From assembly GCF_002737765.1 (NCBI RefSeq), contig NZ_PEGG01000113.1, positions 1 to 5,453 on the forward strand: a stretch of 5,453 bases of DNA, written 5' to 3'. The notes beneath the pieces are model-generated. The model made no database searches. It was given only the letters and a program-made list of their open reading frames with translations, and had not been told where the DNA came from. Position numbers and translations under genes: made by a program. This document shows positions 4,107-5,453 of the stretch, piece after piece. Each line of letters starts with the position of its first letter. Position 1 is the first letter of the stretch. Origin of the DNA: Caulobacter sp. B11 (lineage in GTDB: Bacteria; Pseudomonadota; Alphaproteobacteria; Caulobacterales; Caulobacteraceae).

Positions 4107-5453
4107 TCACACAATCCGTGAATGGGTATCTGGGTCGCCCGAGCGGCGGTCAAAAACCTGAGCGACCATCCGCACGAACGGACGACCCAGGTCGGTGATG
4201 CTCAGCCGATGGTCGACCAGACGCACAACGCCGTCCGCCTCCAGCGCGCAAAGCCGCTGAATGTCTTCGGCCAGCGCGTCGAGGGTCAGTCCATGGCGCG
4301 CGCAAGTCGCGGCCAGATCGACCTGAAGGTCGCACATCAGTTGCTCGATCAGATCGCCGCGAAAGCGGTCGTCGTCGGTCAGCACCACGCCGCGGGCGAC
4401 CGGCAAACGGCCCTCGAGCACGGCGTCGCGCCAGGCCACTTCGTTGGTGATGTTCTGGACAAAGCCCCCGGGCATACGCCCGATCGACGAGGCGCCCAGG
4501 CCCAGCAGGGTCGCGTGACCGTCCGTGGTGTAGCCCTGGAAGTTGCGGCGCACCGCGCCCTCCGCCAGCCCGATGGCCATGGAGTCGGTCGGCAGCGCGA
4601 AATGGTCCAGCCCGACCCGCACATAGCCGGCGGCGATCAGGTGCTGGGCGGCCGCTTCACTCTGGTCGAGCCGCTCGGCCGCCCCCGCCAGTTCGGCGGC
4701 GTTGATCAGCCGCTGATGCGGCTTGGCCCACGGCACATGGGCATAGCCAAATAGCGCGACCCTCTCGGGCCGAAGGGTAAGGATCTGGTCCAGGGTGCGG
4801 ATCACGTCGGCCTGGGTCTGGCGCGGCAGCCCGTACATCAGGTCCAGATTGATCGAGGCGATCCCCGCCTCGCGCAGCCAGCCGACCGCGCGCTCAACGA
4901 CCTCGAAGGATTCGTGGCGGTTGACCGCCTCCTGCACGTGCGGCGACAGGTCCTGAACACCGAGGCTGGCGCGATTCAGGCCGTGGAAGGCCGCAGCCCG
5001 GGCCCAGCTCTCGGTCAGGACCGACGGATCCAGTTCGGCGGCGATCTCGATCCCGGGCTTGAAGCGGAACACCTGTTTGAGGGCCCCGAACAGGCTGACC
5101 AGATCATCGCGCGACAGGATGTTGGGGGTTCCGCCGCCCAGATGCACGGCCCCGACCGCCAGACGTCCGGGCAGCTTGGCCTCGATCAGGATCAGTTCCT
5201 GGACCAGGTTGTCGACATAGGCGCTGATCAGCTCGGGCTTGCGCACCCGCGCGGGTGTTGCAGCCGCAGTACCAGCAAAGCCGGTGGCAAAACGGAATGT
5301 GCGCATAGAGCGAGATCGATTCCGCCGGGTCGAGGCTCGCCAGCCACTGCCCATAGAGCTCGGCATCCACCTCGCCGGTGAACTGCAGGGCGGTGGGATA
5401 GCTGGTATAGCGCGGCGCCCGTCCGTCATAGCGCGCCAGCAGCTCAAGGCGAC
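4107..5453 (-). CDS. hemN: HemN, oxygen-independent coproporphyrinogen III dehydrogenase (5' partial, apparent +1 frameshift near 5253)
   Basis: A cytoplasmic radical-SAM enzyme that decarboxylates coproporphyrinogen III to protoporphyrinogen IX without oxygen. Two frames encode it. From 5451 to about 5254 the frame reads RYTSYPTALQF, then LYAHIPFCHRLCWYCGCNT, with the C-x3-C-x2-C-x-C motif (visible residues 55, 59, 62, 64) binding the 4Fe-4S cluster. From about 5252 to the TGA at 4109-4107 it reads on in a second frame with LGGGTPN, NLDLMYGLP, HFALP and RNFQGYTTDGHATLLGLGASS, ending HSRIV. Dropping one base around 5253 joins the frames as NTARVRKPEL and restores the residue spacing of E. coli HemN between CGCN and the YVDNL/YLDAL segment. 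The result is 447 visible residues; about eight N-terminal residues lie outside the window. The second frame stays open to 5447, but its first ~65 residues are a shifted shadow. The cause may be a base-calling error or a recent mutation. Low-oxygen function fits the Fix neighbours. Confidence 0.9.
   Translation of the reverse strand, partial: VALSCWRAMTDGRRAIPAIPPPCSSPARWMPSSMGSGWRASTRRNRSRSMRTFRFATGFAGTAAATPARVRKPELISAYVDNLVQELILIEAKLPGRLAVGAVHLGGGTPNILSRDDLVSLFGALKQVFRFKPGIEIAAELDPSVLTESWARAAAFHGLNRASLGVQDLSPHVQEAVNRHESFEVVERAVGWLREAGIASINLDLMYGLPRQTQADVIRTLDQILTLRPERVALFGYAHVPWAKPHQRLINAAELAGAAERLDQSEAAAQHLIAAGYVRVGLDHFALPTDSMAIGLAEGAVRRNFQGYTTDGHATLLGLGASSIGRMPGGFVQNITNEVAWRDAVLEGRLPVARGVVLTDDDRFRGDLIEQLMCDLQVDLAATCARHGLTLDALAEDIQRLCALEADGVVRLVDHRLSITDLGRPFVRMVAQVFDRRSGDPDTHSRIV
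5244..5257. repeat. 14-bp perfect palindrome at the hemN frameshift
   Basis: CACCCGCGCGGGTG is its own reverse complement. The reading frame of hemN changes within it, most simply through one extra base in GGG 5253-5255. Such GC-only palindromes with homopolymer edges are common places for base-calling errors or slippage. Confidence 0.7.

Noticed and set aside
4122..4754. A 210-codon plus-strand frame opposite hemN.
   Set aside because: It matches the antisense shadow pattern and no family, and it sits over well-conserved HemN sequence.
5244..5257. Programmed ribosomal frameshifting in hemN.
   Set aside because: No slippery heptamer with a spaced downstream structure is seen, and HemN is not known to use frameshifting. 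An error or recent mutation is simpler.
5256..5447. The first ~65 residues of the open frame that starts at 5447 as the true HemN N-terminus.
   Set aside because: They are Arg/Ser/Pro-rich and lack HemN motifs, while another frame over the same bases encodes RYTSYPTA and the Fe-S cysteine motif.

Overview
The window is GC-rich, with strongly GC-biased third codon positions. Its gene content is that of the oxygen-sensing Fix network of Alphaproteobacteria. No nitrogen-fixation gene is visible. The fixK-fixL-fixJ order, a stand-alone receiver beside them and the hypoxia-type neighbours suggest a free-living Caulobacterales bacterium (Caulobacter or Phenylobacterium type). That placement is an inference from gene content and family resemblance, not from a database search.

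Layout: (1) 1-567 (+) is the 3' part of a fixK gene for a CRP/FNR-type regulator, cut by the window edge. (2) 568-626 is a short gap packed with two inverted repeats; the second covers the start region of fixL. (3) 627-2123 (+) is fixL, a membrane-anchored haem-PAS histidine kinase. (4) 2113-2721 (+) is fixJ, its response regulator, overlapping fixL by 11 bases. (5) 2722-2931 is a gap with a FixK/FNR-type box at class II spacing from a -10-like hexamer. (6) 2932-3300 (+) is a stand-alone receiver-domain protein, a candidate FixT-like feedback protein. (7) 3308-3339 is a perfect inverted repeat, probably a terminator shared by converging genes. (8) 3363-4007 (-) is an OmpW-family outer-membrane protein. 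(9) 4008-4106 is the ompW upstream region, with a second FixK-type box at 4081-4094. (10) 4107-5453 (-) is hemN, oxygen-independent coproporphyrinogen III dehydrogenase, cut at its 5' end and carrying an apparent +1 frameshift near 5253.

How the genes fit together (established family knowledge plus inference): haem-bound FixL autophosphorylates when oxygen is low and passes phosphate to FixJ. FixJ activates fixK, and FixK activates genes with TTGA/C-N6-T/GCAA boxes. Two such boxes lie in the two intergenic regions where a target gene would be expected: before the receiver gene (a plausible negative-feedback arm onto FixL) and before ompW (an envelope output). HemN supplies haem when oxygen is too scarce for the oxygen-dependent enzyme, so it fits the same regulon, but its promoter is outside the window.

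Most notable points: the two FixK boxes, an inverted repeat that would bury the fixL Shine-Dalgarno sequence, a receiver without the several cysteines expected of an Fe-S type FixT, and a hemN frameshift inside a perfect GC-rich palindrome. A naive ORF call for hemN has about the right length but a false N-terminus without the catalytic Fe-S cysteines.
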